A stretch of 64,000 bases of DNA from Leptospira perdikensis (GTDB lineage Bacteria; Spirochaetota; Leptospiria; Leptospirales; Leptospiraceae): contig NZ_RQGA01000014.1 of the NCBI RefSeq assembly GCF_004769575.1, positions 744,001 to 808,000 on the forward strand, written 5' to 3'. Shown piece after piece: positions 1 through 10,357 of this stretch. Under the pieces are notes generated by a model that was not told the origin of the DNA, ran no database searches, and saw only the letters and a program-made list of their open reading frames with translations. Each line of letters begins with the position of its first letter. Position 1 is the stretch's first letter. The translations under genes were made by a program, and so were the position numbers.

Positions 1-1304
1 ACCAGACGGAACATATAAAACGAAGTAAAAAAAGCCGCAACAATCCCCATTGTCCAAAGGATAGAACCGTAAGCACCAAAGGTGTATGTTTTTTCTAAAA
101 TTAAATCTTTGGAGAAAAATCCAGAGAAAGGAAAAAAACCTGCAATGGCAAACGTTCCGAGTAAGAAGGTAAAGGAAGTGATTTTGATTTTACCAAACAA
201 CCCTCCCATATGTTTGATATTCTGTTCGTGATGCAGTGCGTGGATTACAGAACCAGCTCCAAGAAATAACAAAGCTTTGAAGAAAGCATGTGTCATTAGG
301 TGGAAAAGCCCTGCAACGTAACTCATACTTCCCATAGCAAGAAACATAAACCCGAGTTGAGATACAGTTGAATATGCTAAGATTTTTTTGATATCGTTTT
401 GTAAAGTTCCGATGGTTGCCGCAAAAAGAGCCGTTGTAGCACCAATACAAGCGATGAAAAAGGAAGTTTCTGGTGCGAGTAAAAATACAAAGTTTAACCT
501 AGCGATGAGAAAGATTCCAGCAGTTACCATTGTCGCGGCATGGATGAGAGCTGATACTGGAGTGGGACCTGCCATCGCATCGGGAAGCCATACATAAAGT
601 GGGATCTGTGCTGATTTTCCCATAGCAGCAATAAAGAAAAATAAAGCCACAATATTGGCATAAGGAGCAAACTGAGTAAGCCCACTTAAATTGGATTGGA
701 GTTCTAGATATTGTAAACTTCCCCCAAACCAAAACAAAAATCCAGTTCCAAGAATAAAACCAACATCCCCGATTCGGTTGAGAACAAATGCTTTCATACC
801 TGCTTCAGCAGCAGAGTTTTTATCATAATCAAACCCAATAAGTAAATAGGAACTAAGTCCTACACCTTCCCAACCTAAAAAAGTTAAAATGAGGTTATCG
901 CTGAGCACAAGGTTCAACATACAAAAGATAAACAAATTCAAATAAGCAAAAAATCGATTGTAACTCAAATTTGATTTCATGTATCCCATTGAATACAAAT
1001 GAATCAAAGATCCAATTCCCGTAATGATGAGAGTCATATAAAGAGAGAGTTGGTCGATTTGAAATCCAAAAGAAGATTTAAAATTTCCAATGACAATCCA
1101 ATCAAAAACGGGAACCAAGTGTGGGGCCGTTCTCTCCATAGGTCTAAATTCGTTAAACGCACCTAAGGTGATAAGAAACGGAATAAAAACAGCTAAAGTT
1201 CCAATGGCACCCGCCATCCGGTGTGGGATTCTACCTTTTAGTAGAGCATTGAATAAAAAACCAACGAGAGGAAAGAAGACAACTAAAGGAAATATCTCTA
1301 ACAT
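1..1304 (-). CDS. nuoL: NADH-quinone oxidoreductase subunit L (partial, 3' end outside window)
   Basis: This is the large antiporter-like membrane subunit of complex I, which takes part in proton pumping. The minus-strand reading frame is open from the ATG at 1304 to the left edge, giving about 434 residues, so the C-terminal part is missing. Typical NuoL segments are readable: [16 protein letters not shown], the [33 protein letters not shown] region (shown here only as its position, about residues 220-255), and an [18 protein letters not shown] stretch with conserved histidines. It starts 4 nt after the nuoK stop, as in a translationally coupled operon. The subunit call is secure; only the far end is unseen. 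Confidence 0.95.
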   Translation of the reverse strand, partial: MLEIFPLVVFFPLVGFLFNALLKGRIPHRMAGAIGTLAVFIPFLITLGAFNEFRPMERTAPHLVPVFDWIVIGNFKSSFGFQIDQLSLYMTLIITGIGSLIHLYSMGYMKSNLSYNRFFAYLNLFIFCMLNLVLSDNLILTFLGWEGVGLSSYLLIGFDYDKNSAAEAGMKAFVLNRIGDVGFILGTGFLFWFGGSLQYLELQSNLSGLTQFAPYANIVALFFFIAAMGKSAQIPLYVWLPDAMAGPTPVSALIHAATMVTAGIFLIARLNFVFLLAPETSFFIACIGATTALFAATIGTLQNDIKKILAYSTVSQLGFMFLAMGSMSYVAGLFHLMTHAFFKALLFLGAGSVIHALHHEQNIKHMGGLFGKIKITSFTFLLGTFAIAGFFPFSGFFSKDLILEKTYTFGAYGSILWTMGIVAAFFTSFYMFRL

Positions 1305-1308
1305 AGGA

Positions 1309-1629
1309 TTACCATCTCATTGATTGGAGTTCATCCACGTTGGTGGACTTTTTATGACGAAAGATTGCAATCACAAGTGCAAGACCCACGGCTGCTTCTG
1401 CTGCAGCGATAGCCATCACAAAGAAAACAACTGTTTCACCGGATATATGGGAAAGGGCTTTCGAAAAGGTGACAAAAACTAAATTCACTGAATTCAAAAT
1501 TAATTCTACAGACATAAAGATGATCACAATATTCCTACGAATGAGAACTCCAAGAACACCAATAGAAAATAAAATTCCAGCAAGTCCGAGGATGTAAGAA
1601 ACGGGTATTTCATTAATGATTGGGTTCAT
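1309..1629 (-). CDS. nuoK: NADH-quinone oxidoreductase subunit K
   Basis: A 106-residue membrane subunit of complex I with three transmembrane helices, the usual size for NuoK. Conserved features include the two membrane glutamates, in [14 protein letters not shown] and in [16 protein letters not shown], which belong to the proton-transfer path in the family. Its ATG overlaps the nuoJ stop as ATGA, and the stop lies 4 nt before nuoL. Confidence 0.96.
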   Translation of the reverse strand: MNPIINEIPVSYILGLAGILFSIGVLGVLIRRNIVIIFMSVELILNSVNLVFVTFSKALSHISGETVVFFVMAIAAAEAAVGLALVIAIFRHKKSTNVDELQSMRW

Positions 1630-2225
1630 AGGATTGTATCCTTTGTTTGTTCTACTTCTGTGTTTCTTTTTTTGGCAAGGATAACAGCACCAAGGACCGC
1701 AACGAGAAGTAAGATGGAGATCATTTCAAAAGGAAGTAAATAATCCAAATAAGTTGATGCACCAACGGTAGCAACGTTCCCTTTTGCATTCACAGCAGCA
1801 GTTCCTTGGATAGGAAATGAATATTGAGAGAGTTCATATCCTTTTCCCGTTTGTTCGGAATGAGGAACGCCAGTCGTCAGAGCAGAATACAATAAAAAGA
1901 AAAACCCAAAGATAAAAACAGAAAGTATCACCAGACGAATTGGATACTCCCGATATCTGGACAAAGTTTCCGCCCTTTGGGAAAGTAACATCAACACAAA
2001 TACCACGAGTACCATAATGGCTCCGGCATAAACTAACACCTGCATAGTGGCAATAAAAAGTGCCCCCATAATCCCGTAAATCCCTGCAAGCGCAAAGAAC
2101 GTAAATACTAAGGAAACAGCAGAGACAACAGGATTTTTTTGAAAGATAACACTAAGCGCAGTGATAACAGTCACCGTTCCAAAAAATATAAACAATAAAA
2201 AGGAAGGAGAAGATTCTATATTCAT
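1626..2225 (-). CDS. nuoJ: NADH-quinone oxidoreductase subunit J
   Basis: A 199-residue, five-helix membrane subunit of complex I. The core motif [20 protein letters not shown] is the NuoJ signature around helix 3. The frame is open further upstream, to a methionine at 2318, but that would lie entirely inside the nuoH C-terminus. The start chosen here (MNIESSPSF, 2225) makes the same ATGA overlap with the nuoH stop that nuoK makes with nuoJ. It overlaps nuoK by 4 nt at its 3' end. Confidence 0.93.
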   Translation of the reverse strand: MNIESSPSFLLFIFFGTVTVITALSVIFQKNPVVSAVSLVFTFFALAGIYGIMGALFIATMQVLVYAGAIMVLVVFVLMLLSQRAETLSRYREYPIRLVILSVFIFGFFFLLYSALTTGVPHSEQTGKGYELSQYSFPIQGTAAVNAKGNVATVGASTYLDYLLPFEMISILLLVAVLGAVILAKKRNTEVEQTKDTIL

Positions 2226-3292
2226 ATAAATAATTTCATCCATCCTTCTTTCCAATATACAGTGTAAACTGCCGAAAACATCACCGCAAAAAGCCCCCAT
2301 GGAATCATCTTTTTCCAACCGAGTTTCATTAATTGGTCATAACGGAACCGAGGAAGAGTCCAACGTACCCAGATGAAAAGGAAGGCAAAGAAAAGAACCT
2401 TTAAAATAAAAAACCCAAGTCCATAAAAAGCTTGGTAGGCAGAACCAGCTCCCAGTTGGAAGGGCACATTATATCCACCAAAGAATAGTAAGGTGGTAAG
2501 ACATGACATGGTGATCATATTCATGTATTCCGCCAAAAAAAATAAAGCAAACTTAAAGGCACCGTATTCCGTATGGAAACCCACAACGAGCTCTGATTCC
2601 GCTTCCGCCAAGTCAAAAGGAAGACGGTTTGTTTCAGCAAACATCGCCGTAACATAAATAAAAAAAGCAACAAACCCAGGCGGAGAGAGAATATTCCACA
2701 TATCTTTTTGAGAATCACTAATATCTGTTAAACGCAAAGATCCAGTCATAATAACAATGACGATAATAGAAAGTCCCATCGGAAGTTCATAACTAATCAT
2801 CTGTGCCGTCGATCTGACTCCACCGAGAAGCGAATACTTATTGTTACTTGACCAGCCAGCAATCATAATTCCGTAAACAGACAAAGAGGAAATGGCAAGT
2901 AAATACAAAACACCAGAATCAGGATTGGCAATTTGTAAATCGATGGTGGTAACACCAGTGAGTGCCGCAAGCCATTCCGGTGCAGGAAGAGTTCCTCCAA
3001 ACGGAATCACGGCCCAGGCCATAATGGCACAGGTCATCGAGATGGTGGGAGCCAAAAGGTACATCCCCTTAGATACATTTTTAGGAAAAATTTCTTCTTT
3101 GGCGATGAATTTGATTCCATCTGCGAGTGGTTGAAAAATTCCAAAAGGGCCGGCACGGTTCGGACCGGGACGATCCTGGATAAAACCAGCAAACTTACGT
3201 TCAGCGAGTGTATAATACGCTACGCCAGTTAGGATTACAAAAAATAATGAGAGGATTTTTATCCCCCAAGCAAGTAATAGAGCCCAGTCCAT
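2222..3292 (-). CDS. nuoH: NADH-quinone oxidoreductase subunit H
   Basis: A 356-residue membrane subunit that forms much of the quinone-binding chamber at the foot of the membrane arm. Family motifs are clear: [19 protein letters not shown] near the N-terminus, and [20 protein letters not shown] in the middle (roughly residues 220-240). It follows nuoF directly, with 16 nt between them. In the canonical operon nuoG would lie between F and H and nuoI between H and J; neither is present. Confidence 0.96.
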   Translation of the reverse strand: MDWALLLAWGIKILSLFFVILTGVAYYTLAERKFAGFIQDRPGPNRAGPFGIFQPLADGIKFIAKEEIFPKNVSKGMYLLAPTISMTCAIMAWAVIPFGGTLPAPEWLAALTGVTTIDLQIANPDSGVLYLLAISSLSVYGIMIAGWSSNNKYSLLGGVRSTAQMISYELPMGLSIIVIVIMTGSLRLTDISDSQKDMWNILSPPGFVAFFIYVTAMFAETNRLPFDLAEAESELVVGFHTEYGAFKFALFFLAEYMNMITMSCLTTLLFFGGYNVPFQLGAGSAYQAFYGLGFFILKVLFFAFLFIWVRWTLPRFRYDQLMKLGWKKMIPWGLFAVMFSAVYTVYWKEGWMKLFI

Positions 3293-3308
3293 AATGTTTC
3301 GGTGACCT

Positions 3309-4580
3309 TTAGTGAGAAATACTCACTTCCTTTTTCAATCGAGCCGAGAACTCTCCTTTAAACTTTGTCATGGTAGGACGAACTGCCATTACACATGCGT
3401 CCGCTAACGGACAAATGGTTGTTCCTCCTTCCATATTTCTGGACAAAGAAAAAATGAGTTCTACATCTTTTTCTGTTCCCTCTCCTGTTTTAATTTTATG
3501 GAGAAGGTCTTTAACCCAATGTGTTCCTTCACGACAAGGTGTACATTGGCCACAAGATTCATGAGAATAAAATTCTGCCAATCGATATGTGGTTTCCACA
3601 AGATCCGCAACCTCAGAAAGAATAATAACGGCACCAGAGCCTAACATCGATTTTAGGGATGCAATCGATTCATAATCCATAGTTGCAGTCATTGCTTCTT
3701 CTGCTGTAAGAATCGGAGAAGAACTTCCCCCTGGAATTACAGCTTTTAAAGTTTTATCGTTTTTGATTCCACCACAAATATCGTAAATGAGCTCCTTCAT
3801 TGGAGTTCCCATTTCGACTTCATAAATTCCTGGTTTTTTCACATGCCCACTCACCGCAAATAGTCTGGTTCCAGGAGATTTTTCTGTTCCAATCTTTTTA
3901 TACTCATCCCCTGTCATACGAATGATATGTGGGACGTTACAAAAAGTTTCTACGTTATTCACAACAGTTGGACAAGCATAAAGACCGGATACTGCAGGAA
4001 ATGGTGGTTTCAGACGAGGGTGGCCCCTCCTTCCCTCGAGGGAATTAATAAGTGCAGATTCTTCGCCGCAGATATAGGCACCTGCCCCCGAATAAACCGC
4101 CAAATCAAAGTCATATCCAAGACCTAAAATATTTTTACCAAGAAAACCTGCTTTGTATGCTTCCTCAACGGCTTCTTCCACAACACGAATCCCTTTGTGA
4201 AATTCACCACGAATGTAAATATAACCTTGGTGGGAATCAATGGCCTTTGCAGCAATGACCATACCTTCGATGAGCATATGAGGAAGTTTTTCAATTAGGA
4301 GTCTGTCTTTGAATGTTCCCGGTTCTCCTTCATCCCCATTACAAATTAAGTACTTTGGTTTGTCAGTTTTAGGAATGAACCCCCACTTGTTTCCCGTAGG
4401 AAAACCAGCACCACCGCGGCCACGTAGACCAGAGTTCTTCACATCGTTTACGATTTGTTCGGCGGTCATTTCAGAGAGAGCTTTTTTTTGACTTTCATAC
4501 CCACCGACAGAACGGTAATGGTTTAAAGTATGGGAATCAGCGGCACCAATATGTGTTGTGAGTAGGTTTTTTAGTCCCAT
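3309..4580 (-). CDS. nuoF: NADH-quinone oxidoreductase subunit F (NADH/FMN-binding)
   Basis: A 423-residue peripheral subunit that oxidises NADH through FMN and passes electrons to cluster N3. Glycine-rich nucleotide and FMN motifs ([50 protein letters not shown]) are readable. The 4Fe-4S ligands lie in [15 protein letters not shown] with a fourth Cys in TTICPLADA. An upstream frame extension reaches 4619 but runs into nuoE. The ATG at 4580 sits one base after the nuoE stop and gives the normal family N-terminus, so it was preferred. Confidence 0.95.
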   Translation of the reverse strand: MGLKNLLTTHIGAADSHTLNHYRSVGGYESQKKALSEMTAEQIVNDVKNSGLRGRGGAGFPTGNKWGFIPKTDKPKYLICNGDEGEPGTFKDRLLIEKLPHMLIEGMVIAAKAIDSHQGYIYIRGEFHKGIRVVEEAVEEAYKAGFLGKNILGLGYDFDLAVYSGAGAYICGEESALINSLEGRRGHPRLKPPFPAVSGLYACPTVVNNVETFCNVPHIIRMTGDEYKKIGTEKSPGTRLFAVSGHVKKPGIYEVEMGTPMKELIYDICGGIKNDKTLKAVIPGGSSSPILTAEEAMTATMDYESIASLKSMLGSGAVIILSEVADLVETTYRLAEFYSHESCGQCTPCREGTHWVKDLLHKIKTGEGTEKDVELIFSLSRNMEGGTTICPLADACVMAVRPTMTKFKGEFSARLKKEVSISH

Positions 4581-4581
4581 T

Positions 4582-5070
4582 TTATACCTGCTTATCCAAT
4601 TCGGAGAGAATATTTTCAATCATCTCAGGGGTTAGATTTTCATAATAACGATCATTAATTTGTGCAACAGGCCCAAACCCACAAGCACCCAAACATTGTA
4701 CTTCATCCACAGTGAATTTTTTATCCTTTGTTGTTTCGCCAGCTTCAATCCCTAATTTAGAACATACATGTTCTGTAATCGAATCAGATCCAGCGAGGTA
4801 ACAAGAAATATTTCCACAAATTTGGATATGGAATTTTCCTACCGGTTTTTTATTGTACATGGTGTAGAAAGTAGCCACTCCGTGTACTTGTGCGAGAGAT
4901 ACTGGAGCACCAATTCGGTCTGCAATGTATTGCATCCCTTCTTGATCCACAAAACCCTTGTCAGTTTGTAAAAGAAAAAGACATGGCAAAATTAAGGAAC
5001 GTTTGCTCGGGAACTGCGGAATCAACCTTTGGAATCGTTTTTCCGAATCTTGTGAAAATTGATAAGCCAT
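4582..5070 (-). CDS. nuoE: NADH-quinone oxidoreductase subunit E (2Fe-2S)
   Basis: A 162-residue thioredoxin-like 2Fe-2S subunit that partners NuoF in the NADH dehydrogenase module. The four cluster ligands are in CGNISC and CLGACGFGP. The start at the ATG at 5070 overlaps the nuoD stop by one base (TAATG). A TTG two codons upstream is in frame but less likely. The family motif [11 protein letters not shown] precedes the first cysteine pair. Confidence 0.95.
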   Translation of the reverse strand: MAYQFSQDSEKRFQRLIPQFPSKRSLILPCLFLLQTDKGFVDQEGMQYIADRIGAPVSLAQVHGVATFYTMYNKKPVGKFHIQICGNISCYLAGSDSITEHVCSKLGIEAGETTKDKKFTVDEVQCLGACGFGPVAQINDRYYENLTPEMIENILSELDKQV

Positions 5071-6290
5071 TAACAATCCAACTCCCCTGCAATCACGTTG
5101 AGTGAAGACATAGTGGCAATTGTATCAGCAAGGAGTCCTCCTTTAACGAGTTCCGGAAATGCCTGGTAATACCAAAAACAAGGACGTCTTACATGAACTC
5201 TCCAAGGCGTTTTTTCTCCTTCTGAGACTACATAAAATCCAAGTTCACCGTTTGCAGCTTCCGTTGCCATATAGTATTCCCCTGGAGGAACCTTCACACC
5301 ATGCATAATGATTTTGAAATGATAAATGAGTTCTTCCATATTATTGTACACCCTGTCCTTCGGTGGGAGGAAGGTATGAGGAACATCAGCGTGATATGCA
5401 CCTTCAGGAATCCCATCAATCAGTTGTTCGATGATTCGCATAGACTGACGCATTTCTTCCATACGAACGAGGGTTCTATCAAGAGCTGATCCATCTTGCC
5501 CGACTGGAATATCAAAATCTACTTTGTCATAAAACATATAAGGGTCGTCCTTTCGAACATCCCAAGGAACACCAGTGGCTCTTAGATTTGGTCCAGAAAA
5601 TCCATATGCAATGGCTCTCTCTTGAGAAAGTCCGCCGATTCCAGCAGTTCTTTCATTAAAGATTTTATTACGAATGAGAAGATCTTGAAATTCATCCAAC
5701 GCAGGTTTTAGGCCTTTGATGATGATTTTAATCTCTTTTTGAAATTCAGGATAGATATCCCTTTCCATTCCACCCACACGACAGAAGGTTGTTGTTAATC
5801 TAGCGCCTGTTAACTTCTCCAAAATCTGATAGATGTTTTCTCTATGGTGAAATAAATGCAATAGTCCAGAAAAAGCTCCGAGATCCACACCCATAATTCC
5901 ATTGCAGATAATATGATCCATCATTCGTGAAAGTTCTGAAATAATCATACGAACATAGGTCACACGCTCGGGAACTTCAATCTGCATCATCTTTTCTACA
6001 GTGAGTATCCATCCAATATTATTGAGTGGAGTGGATACATAATTCATACGATCAGTACAAACTAAGAATTGATTGTAATCATAACGTTCGCCTAGTTTTT
6101 CAAAACATCGATGAACGTAACCAATGACAGATTCTGTATCAACAACACGTTCTCCATCAATTTGAATTACGTTTTGTAAAATTCCGTGCGTTGCAGGATG
6201 ACTTGGCCCGAGATTGACAAGTAAATGGCCTTCCGGTAGGTCTTTGAATTTTTTGCCAAAATGTTCGGCTGTTTTTTCGTACATTACCAT
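5070..6290 (-). CDS. nuoD: NADH-quinone oxidoreductase subunit D (49 kDa type)
   Basis: A 406-residue subunit that with NuoB forms the quinone-reduction site. It has the signature [11 protein letters not shown] near residue 27 and the [16 protein letters not shown] region typical of NuoD. It is separate from nuoC rather than fused as in enterobacteria. An AGGA-type ribosome-binding site lies about 7 nt before the first ATG (6290), which supports this start over the ATG two codons in. Confidence 0.96.
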   Translation of the reverse strand: MVMYEKTAEHFGKKFKDLPEGHLLVNLGPSHPATHGILQNVIQIDGERVVDTESVIGYVHRCFEKLGERYDYNQFLVCTDRMNYVSTPLNNIGWILTVEKMMQIEVPERVTYVRMIISELSRMMDHIICNGIMGVDLGAFSGLLHLFHHRENIYQILEKLTGARLTTTFCRVGGMERDIYPEFQKEIKIIIKGLKPALDEFQDLLIRNKIFNERTAGIGGLSQERAIAYGFSGPNLRATGVPWDVRKDDPYMFYDKVDFDIPVGQDGSALDRTLVRMEEMRQSMRIIEQLIDGIPEGAYHADVPHTFLPPKDRVYNNMEELIYHFKIIMHGVKVPPGEYYMATEAANGELGFYVVSEGEKTPWRVHVRRPCFWYYQAFPELVKGGLLADTIATMSSLNVIAGELDC

Positions 6291-6306
6291 AATGATTTCC
6301 TACCGC

Positions 6307-6828
6307 CTAACCGGTTATATCCTCATTCACATGAATGGTGAGTAAGTCTTCGATGAGATAATCTTGACCTGGACCTTCTAAAGGATAATCCTTACGAAGA
6401 GGATGTCCCACAAAGTTATCAGGCATAATGAGCCGTTCCATCTGTGGGTGATTGGAAAACGATATTCCCATTAAATCATAAACTTCTCGTTCTGGCCAAT
6501 TCGCTGCCGGAAATATACCTGATAGACTGGGAACTTCTTCCCCTTCTCCGACAGGCACCCTAAGTTGCAAACGGAAGTGTTTGTTTTTAGGAGAACGAAG
6601 TAAATACACCACTTCGAACCTCGGATCTCTTTTTCCGAGCCAATCCACAGACGTAAGGTCATTCAAATAAGTAAAAGCAAACTCAGGGTGATCCTTTAAC
6701 GCCTGTACGACGGATGGGAGCGCATCCGCTTTAATGCTAAAATAAAGTAAATTCGTGTTTATGTCCCTTTGCGGGAGTAATACATCGGAAAACCGTGAGT
6801 GTAGGTATTCGGTAATTGTTTCTTTCAT
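6307..6828 (-). CDS. nuoC: NADH-quinone oxidoreductase subunit C (30 kDa type)
   Basis: A 173-residue peripheral-arm subunit. The conserved C-terminal block is clear: [19 protein letters not shown], then [16 protein letters not shown]. Its ATG overlaps the nuoB stop by four bases, and its stop lies 16 nt before nuoD. Length and motifs are normal for an unfused NuoC. Confidence 0.96.
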   Translation of the reverse strand: MKETITEYLHSRFSDVLLPQRDINTNLLYFSIKADALPSVVQALKDHPEFAFTYLNDLTSVDWLGKRDPRFEVVYLLRSPKNKHFRLQLRVPVGEGEEVPSLSGIFPAANWPEREVYDLMGISFSNHPQMERLIMPDNFVGHPLRKDYPLEGPGQDYLIEDLLTIHVNEDITG

Positions 6829-7385
6829 GCGACTACGAGAGGTTTGTTGCGTTCGTTGATTTCTTCGATTTTTCTCATCACTTCTTGTCGTCTAGCTTCC
6901 AATCCTTGGCTTTGGACTTTCTTTTGCAGTTTGACAAGAGCATCAAGAAGTGCTTCTGGCCTTGGAGGGCAACCAGGAACATAGACATCAACAGGGAGGA
7001 TTCGGTCTACACCTTGTAACACGCCGTAGGTGTGAAACATTCCACCAGAAGAGGCACAAGCTCCGACGGAAATGACAAATTTTGGTTCCGCAAGTTGGTC
7101 GTATATCTGACGTAATACGGGAGCCATTTTATAAGTAATGGTTCCAAGTACTAAAATCATATCCGCTTGGCGTGGAGAAAAAGAAGGACGTTCCGCTCCA
7201 AAACGAGCGATATCATAATCGGAACAAGAAGTACTCATGTATTCGATGCCACAACATGCTGTCGCGAAAGGATACGGCCAAAGAGAAAAACTTTGTCCCC
7301 ACTGCACTACGTTGTCGAGTGTTGCGACCTGAAACATGTCGCCAAACATCTCGCCGGGTTTGGATAATGTTTCTGTTAATCCCAT
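6825..7385 (-). CDS. nuoB: NADH-quinone oxidoreductase subunit B (cluster N2)
   Basis: A 186-residue subunit carrying the terminal 4Fe-4S cluster N2. The ligands are visible in [22 protein letters not shown] and [12 protein letters not shown]. An in-frame ATG at 7406 would add seven residues. The ATG at 7385 is preceded by GGGAG about 8 nt upstream, whereas the outer one has no such site, so 7385 is chosen. It overlaps nuoA by 10 nt. Confidence 0.95.
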   Translation of the reverse strand: MGLTETLSKPGEMFGDMFQVATLDNVVQWGQSFSLWPYPFATACCGIEYMSTSCSDYDIARFGAERPSFSPRQADMILVLGTITYKMAPVLRQIYDQLAEPKFVISVGACASSGGMFHTYGVLQGVDRILPVDVYVPGCPPRPEALLDALVKLQKKVQSQGLEARRQEVMRKIEEINERNKPLVVA

Positions 7386-7753
7386 TCCAGCGCTCCCTTT
7401 TTCCATATATAGTATAGACCCACAACAAGTATGAGTAAAAAGAAAAACATCTCGAGTAAGAAGAAAGTTCCAAGACCCGCTTCTTTAAAACTAATTAAGT
7501 TCACTGCCCAAGGATATAAAAAGACGGCTTCAATATCGAAGAGGATGAAAAGCACCGCGACAAGATAGAACTTAATGTTGAAGAGCCCTCTCGCATCACC
7601 GTAGTATGTCACCCCACATTCAAACGTGTCTTGGGGTTTCGATTTTTTCTTCGGATTGAGAAGGAAAGCAAGGGTCAAGATCAGAGCGGAGAAACCGACT
7701 CCGAGCAAAAGTTGTAAGAGGATTGGCGCAAAACTATCTGGTGCAGAACCCAT
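7376..7753 (-). CDS. nuoA: NADH-quinone oxidoreductase subunit A
   Basis: A 125-residue, three-helix membrane subunit and the first gene of the operon. The family motifs [17 protein letters not shown] and [21 protein letters not shown] are present. The start is uncertain. A TTG at 7789 would add 12 residues and lacks a clear ribosome-binding site. The ATG at 7753 is preceded directly by AAGGA, with a second AAGGATGAG further up. The downstream ATG is chosen on codon grounds only. Confidence 0.93.
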   Translation of the reverse strand: MGSAPDSFAPILLQLLLGVGFSALILTLAFLLNPKKKSKPQDTFECGVTYYGDARGLFNIKFYLVAVLFILFDIEAVFLYPWAVNLISFKEAGLGTFFLLEMFFFLLILVVGLYYIWKKGALEWD

Positions 7754-7843
7754 TCCTTGAATGATCTCATCCTTATTTTGAAATGTCAAGACGAGATTCT
7801 TTTCGATGGAGTTTTCTCAATTTAGATAGGTAAAAAGCAGTTA

Positions 7844-7862
7844 TTTGAGAATGGCTCTCAAA
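7844..7862. repeat. Perfect inverted repeat upstream of nuoA
   Basis: TTTGAGA and TCTCAAA flank a 5-base centre (ATGGC), about 90 bases upstream of the nuoA ATG. It could be an operator for the nuo operon. On the minus strand it is followed, 10 bases on, by a short T run, so a weak terminator for something upstream is also possible. The repeat is seen directly; its role is inference. Confidence 0.45.
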
Positions 7863-7919
7863 AGTTTTGCCGTTTCCAATTCGCATGATTTACGATTTTC
7901 ATCGCCTAAAAAAGGAAAG

Positions 7920-8099
7920 TTACGACCGATCGAAACTGCTGGGAAAAGGGAATTCACTGAAAAAAGAAACTGGCTTTCCTAAAACCAACAAATGAGGTTT
8001 GTCACTCAAATCACTACCGGAATCGGCTGCTTTTTCCGTGCGCGAATCTTTTTTAGATCCAAAAAATACAAAGGCCCTTCCGATCTCTTGGAAGTCCAT
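7920..8099 (-). CDS. Doubtful 59-codon ORF, possible decayed gene
   Basis: An ATG at 8099 opens 59 codons (MDFQEIGRAFVFFGSKKDS...) ending in TAA at 7920. The composition is protein-like, with many charged and Ser residues. There is only a weak AGG three bases before the ATG and an in-frame stop shortly upstream. A neighbouring frame continues protein-like sequence (YNVHLSRGKVRF) just upstream, as if one longer gene had been frameshifted. I recognise no family. Confidence 0.25.
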   Translation of the reverse strand: MDFQEIGRAFVFFGSKKDSRTEKAADSGSDLSDKPHLLVLGKPVSFFSEFPFPSSFDRS

Positions 8100-8241
8100 T
8101 GCCTGTCGTCTACCGAAACCTTACTTTTCCTCTAGATAGATGGACGTTATAGCGAGTGACTCCTCTGTAATGACGAAACCTACCCGAATCAAGTGCCTTT
8201 AAACCAACAGAAACGATCAGTCAAAGCCGAAAAAAGGGATA

Positions 8242-9501
8242 TTATTTGGAATCGCCCCAGAGTTTCCGTAAGTTGTCTTTTAGATTTTTTTCCATTCCTT
8301 GGTTTGTTGGTTTATAAAACTCAGGCGGTTCTGGATAAAAAGAATCAGGAAAGTATTTTTCTCTCACAAAGTGGTCGGGAAAATCATGAGGATACTGGTA
8401 ATTTTTTCCAGCCCCTTCCTTCTTATGAGTGGCAGTTGGCGCATTTCTTAAATGGTTTGGAATTTGAAATTCCCTTTTCCTATCGCGAACCAATTGTAAC
8501 GCTTTGTCAATCGCCAGATAACTAGCGTTAGACTTCGGAGCAGAAGCAAGAAAAGTAGTACACTGGCCTAAAGGAATCCGTCCCTCCGGCATCCCCACAC
8601 GTTCCACGGCTTGCCAAGTAGCAATCGCAAGTGGAAGAGCATGGACACTTGCATTTCCCACATCTTCACTGGCAAAAATCACAAGTCTCCTTGCAATAAA
8701 AAGTGGATCTTCTCCACCTTCGATCATCAGTGCTAAATAAAATAAGGCAGCATCCGGATCACTCCCACGAAGGGATTTGATAAAAGCAGATATGATATCA
8801 TAATGGCTTTCACTATTTTTATCATAAAAAATTACATTTTCACCTAATATTTCAGCTAACTTTTCTTCGGTGATTTGATCTGTTTCTTTCGTCGCATTCA
8901 GTATTCGTTCCAAATACCCCAGCAGTTTTCTAGCATCCCCAGAACTTCTGCGAAAGAGTTCTTTTTTTAAATCCTCTGGGAAAGTTTGTTTGTGATTTAG
9001 TTTGGTAAGACATGATTCAAAAATAAAATTTTCATCTGCCTCAGAAAGAGAGGTAAGCCTATAAACTAACATTCTTGAAAGGAGAGCTTTATTGACTCGA
9101 AAACTAGGGTTTTCTGTAGTCGCAGCAATTAAAATAATTTCCCCTTCTTCAACAGCAGAAAGAAGAGCATCTTGTTGTGAAGAAGAAAACCTGTGAATTT
9201 CATCCAGAAACAAAACGATAGTTCCGCGACGTTTAGCTTCATCCAAAACTTCCCGAACTTCTTTCAAACCACTGGTCACACAACTTAAGTATCTTTTTTC
9301 TAAACTCCATGTTTGCGTAAGAAGGTGTGCAAGAGTCGTTTTTCCAGATCCAGGAGGACCATAGAATAAAATAGAGGTGGGTTTAGGAATGGACTTGAGC
9401 GATTGAACCACTTGGGTTTGCCCAACAAACTCAGACCAATTTTTGGGCCGAACTGCATGGGCCAAGGGAACTTGTTTATTTTGGGAAAAAAGGGAATCCA
9501 C
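8242..9501 (-). CDS. rarA: Replication-associated recombination protein A (AAA+ ATPase, MgsA family)
   Basis: A 419-residue clamp-loader-like AAA+ ATPase that acts at stalled replication forks. Walker A is FYGPPGSGKTT (around residues 47-57), Walker B is IVLFLDEIHRF (D100, E101), and sensor 1 lies in AATTENPSFRV. The C-terminal half has the RarA oligomerisation region (GSDPDAALFYLALMIEGGEDPLFIARRL, described by position about 245-272). The start is GTG at 9501, one base after the stop of the small gene upstream. It is the last gene of a long minus-strand cluster. Confidence 0.93.
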   Translation of the reverse strand: MDSLFSQNKQVPLAHAVRPKNWSEFVGQTQVVQSLKSIPKPTSILFYGPPGSGKTTLAHLLTQTWSLEKRYLSCVTSGLKEVREVLDEAKRRGTIVLFLDEIHRFSSSQQDALLSAVEEGEIILIAATTENPSFRVNKALLSRMLVYRLTSLSEADENFIFESCLTKLNHKQTFPEDLKKELFRRSSGDARKLLGYLERILNATKETDQITEEKLAEILGENVIFYDKNSESHYDIISAFIKSLRGSDPDAALFYLALMIEGGEDPLFIARRLVIFASEDVGNASVHALPLAIATWQAVERVGMPEGRIPLGQCTTFLASAPKSNASYLAIDKALQLVRDRKREFQIPNHLRNAPTATHKKEGAGKNYQYPHDFPDHFVREKYFPDSFYPEPPEFYKPTNQGMEKNLKDNLRKLWGDSK

Positions 9502-9502
9502 C

Positions 9503-9724
9503 TTATGTTCTTTCCAATTCTTTTTTCACTGCCATATAACAGTTGTAAATGGTTTCGTTACAAACATCACAACCAGAATTACAACAAATGAGAGACCGCT
9601 CCGATACCTTTCCATCCACTAGGTTTTTAACGAAGGCAGCTGTACGATCCGGCAAAAAGAAAAACCTGACTTTCTCTAAGATTACTTCATCTACAGATTT
9701 TGGGAACAAACGTTCTTCTAACAT
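9503..9724 (-). CDS. Small Cys-rich protein, oxidoreductase-like domain
   Basis: A 73-residue protein ending with a compact cysteine block, CCNSGCDVCNETIYNCYMA. This resembles the CCxSGCxxCvwxxY motif of the oxidoreductase-like N-terminal domain family (Pfam PF09791), a small domain of unknown biochemical role. The resemblance is from memory and not checked by search. Its ATG directly follows the DedA gene's TAA (TAAATG) with GGGGG just upstream, and its stop is one base before rarA, so it is translationally coupled to both. Confidence 0.75.
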   Translation of the reverse strand: MLEERLFPKSVDEVILEKVRFFFLPDRTAAFVKNLVDGKVSERSLICCNSGCDVCNETIYNCYMAVKKELERT

Positions 9725-10309
9725 TTATCCCCCAGTGATCCATCCAAGATACATAGCATAAAAATAAACAGTAACCCGCACAAAACGAAAAAGTGACCCA
9801 AGTAAAAACAGCGAATACCGCATTTTAAATGTACCAACTGTATAAGCCATCCATGAATATGGGATTGGTGTCAGGGCACTAAGCACCACTGCCCCAAATC
9901 CATATTTACGGATATAGGGAAGGAGTTTGTCTTCATAATGTAAAACCATCTGCCTTCCTAAATGAAACCTCGGAATGAGATACAAACCGATCCAATAAGC
10001 AAATGATCCACCAATGATACTTCCAAAAGACATAGAGAGAATAGTAAAAAGAGGATCCATCTCCCCTGTAATGGCAAGCATTAGAAAAGCATCGGGAGGA
10101 ACAAAGGCGGGAAGGCTATCCGAAAAAATCATTCCGATAAATAGTCCCCAATACCCAAAAATTCGAACAAAATGTTCGCTAAAACCTAAAAGTTCTTTGC
10201 GAAAGAAAAAAGCCAATCCAAAAACAATTATAAGAACTAACACAATAGAAAGAATAGTTTGGAAGATGAGACTTCTAAGATTGATTGACGTCTCTTTTTC
10301 TTTTGTCAT
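9725..10309 (-). CDS. DedA/VTT-domain membrane protein
   Basis: A 194-residue inner-membrane protein of the VTT (SNARE-associated Golgi/DedA) family. The family includes lipid scramblases and flippases, some acting on undecaprenyl phosphate. A first hydrophobic helix (about residues 13-33) is followed by the VTT core with FVPPDAFLMLA, the glycine-rich SFGSIIGGSFAYWIGLY, and the re-entrant motif ALTPIPYSWMAYTVGTFKM. Substrate cannot be told from sequence. It lies 48 nt downstream of pth on the same strand. Confidence 0.85.
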   Translation of the reverse strand: MTKEKETSINLRSLIFQTILSIVLVLIIVFGLAFFFRKELLGFSEHFVRIFGYWGLFIGMIFSDSLPAFVPPDAFLMLAITGEMDPLFTILSMSFGSIIGGSFAYWIGLYLIPRFHLGRQMVLHYEDKLLPYIRKYGFGAVVLSALTPIPYSWMAYTVGTFKMRYSLFLLGSLFRFVRVTVYFYAMYLGWITGG

Positions 10310-10357
10310 ATTTTACGAATTTAACCTCTGCTAACCTTTTTTAAAACAAACTTGGAT

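Larger units (their letters stand above)
7754..8241. other. Intergenic region upstream of the nuo operon
   Basis: This gap of almost 490 bases separates rarA from nuoA, both on the minus strand, and should hold the nuo promoter. It contains a perfect inverted repeat (7844-7862) and a 59-codon minus-strand ORF (7920-8099), each listed separately. No convincing sigma-70 promoter pair, tRNA or riboswitch was found by eye. Confidence 0.5.

Noticed and set aside
2226..2318. 31-residue N-terminal extension of nuoJ
   Set aside because: It lies wholly inside the nuoH coding sequence in another frame; the ATG at 2225 gives the normal family start and an ATGA overlap.
7754..8241. tRNA or riboswitch upstream of nuoA
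   Set aside because: No cloverleaf with a TTC arm and no recognisable aptamer core was found by eye on either strand.
8193..8525. 110-codon plus-strand ORF at the end of rarA
   Set aside because: Mostly antisense to the rarA C-terminus, no ribosome-binding site and no family pattern.
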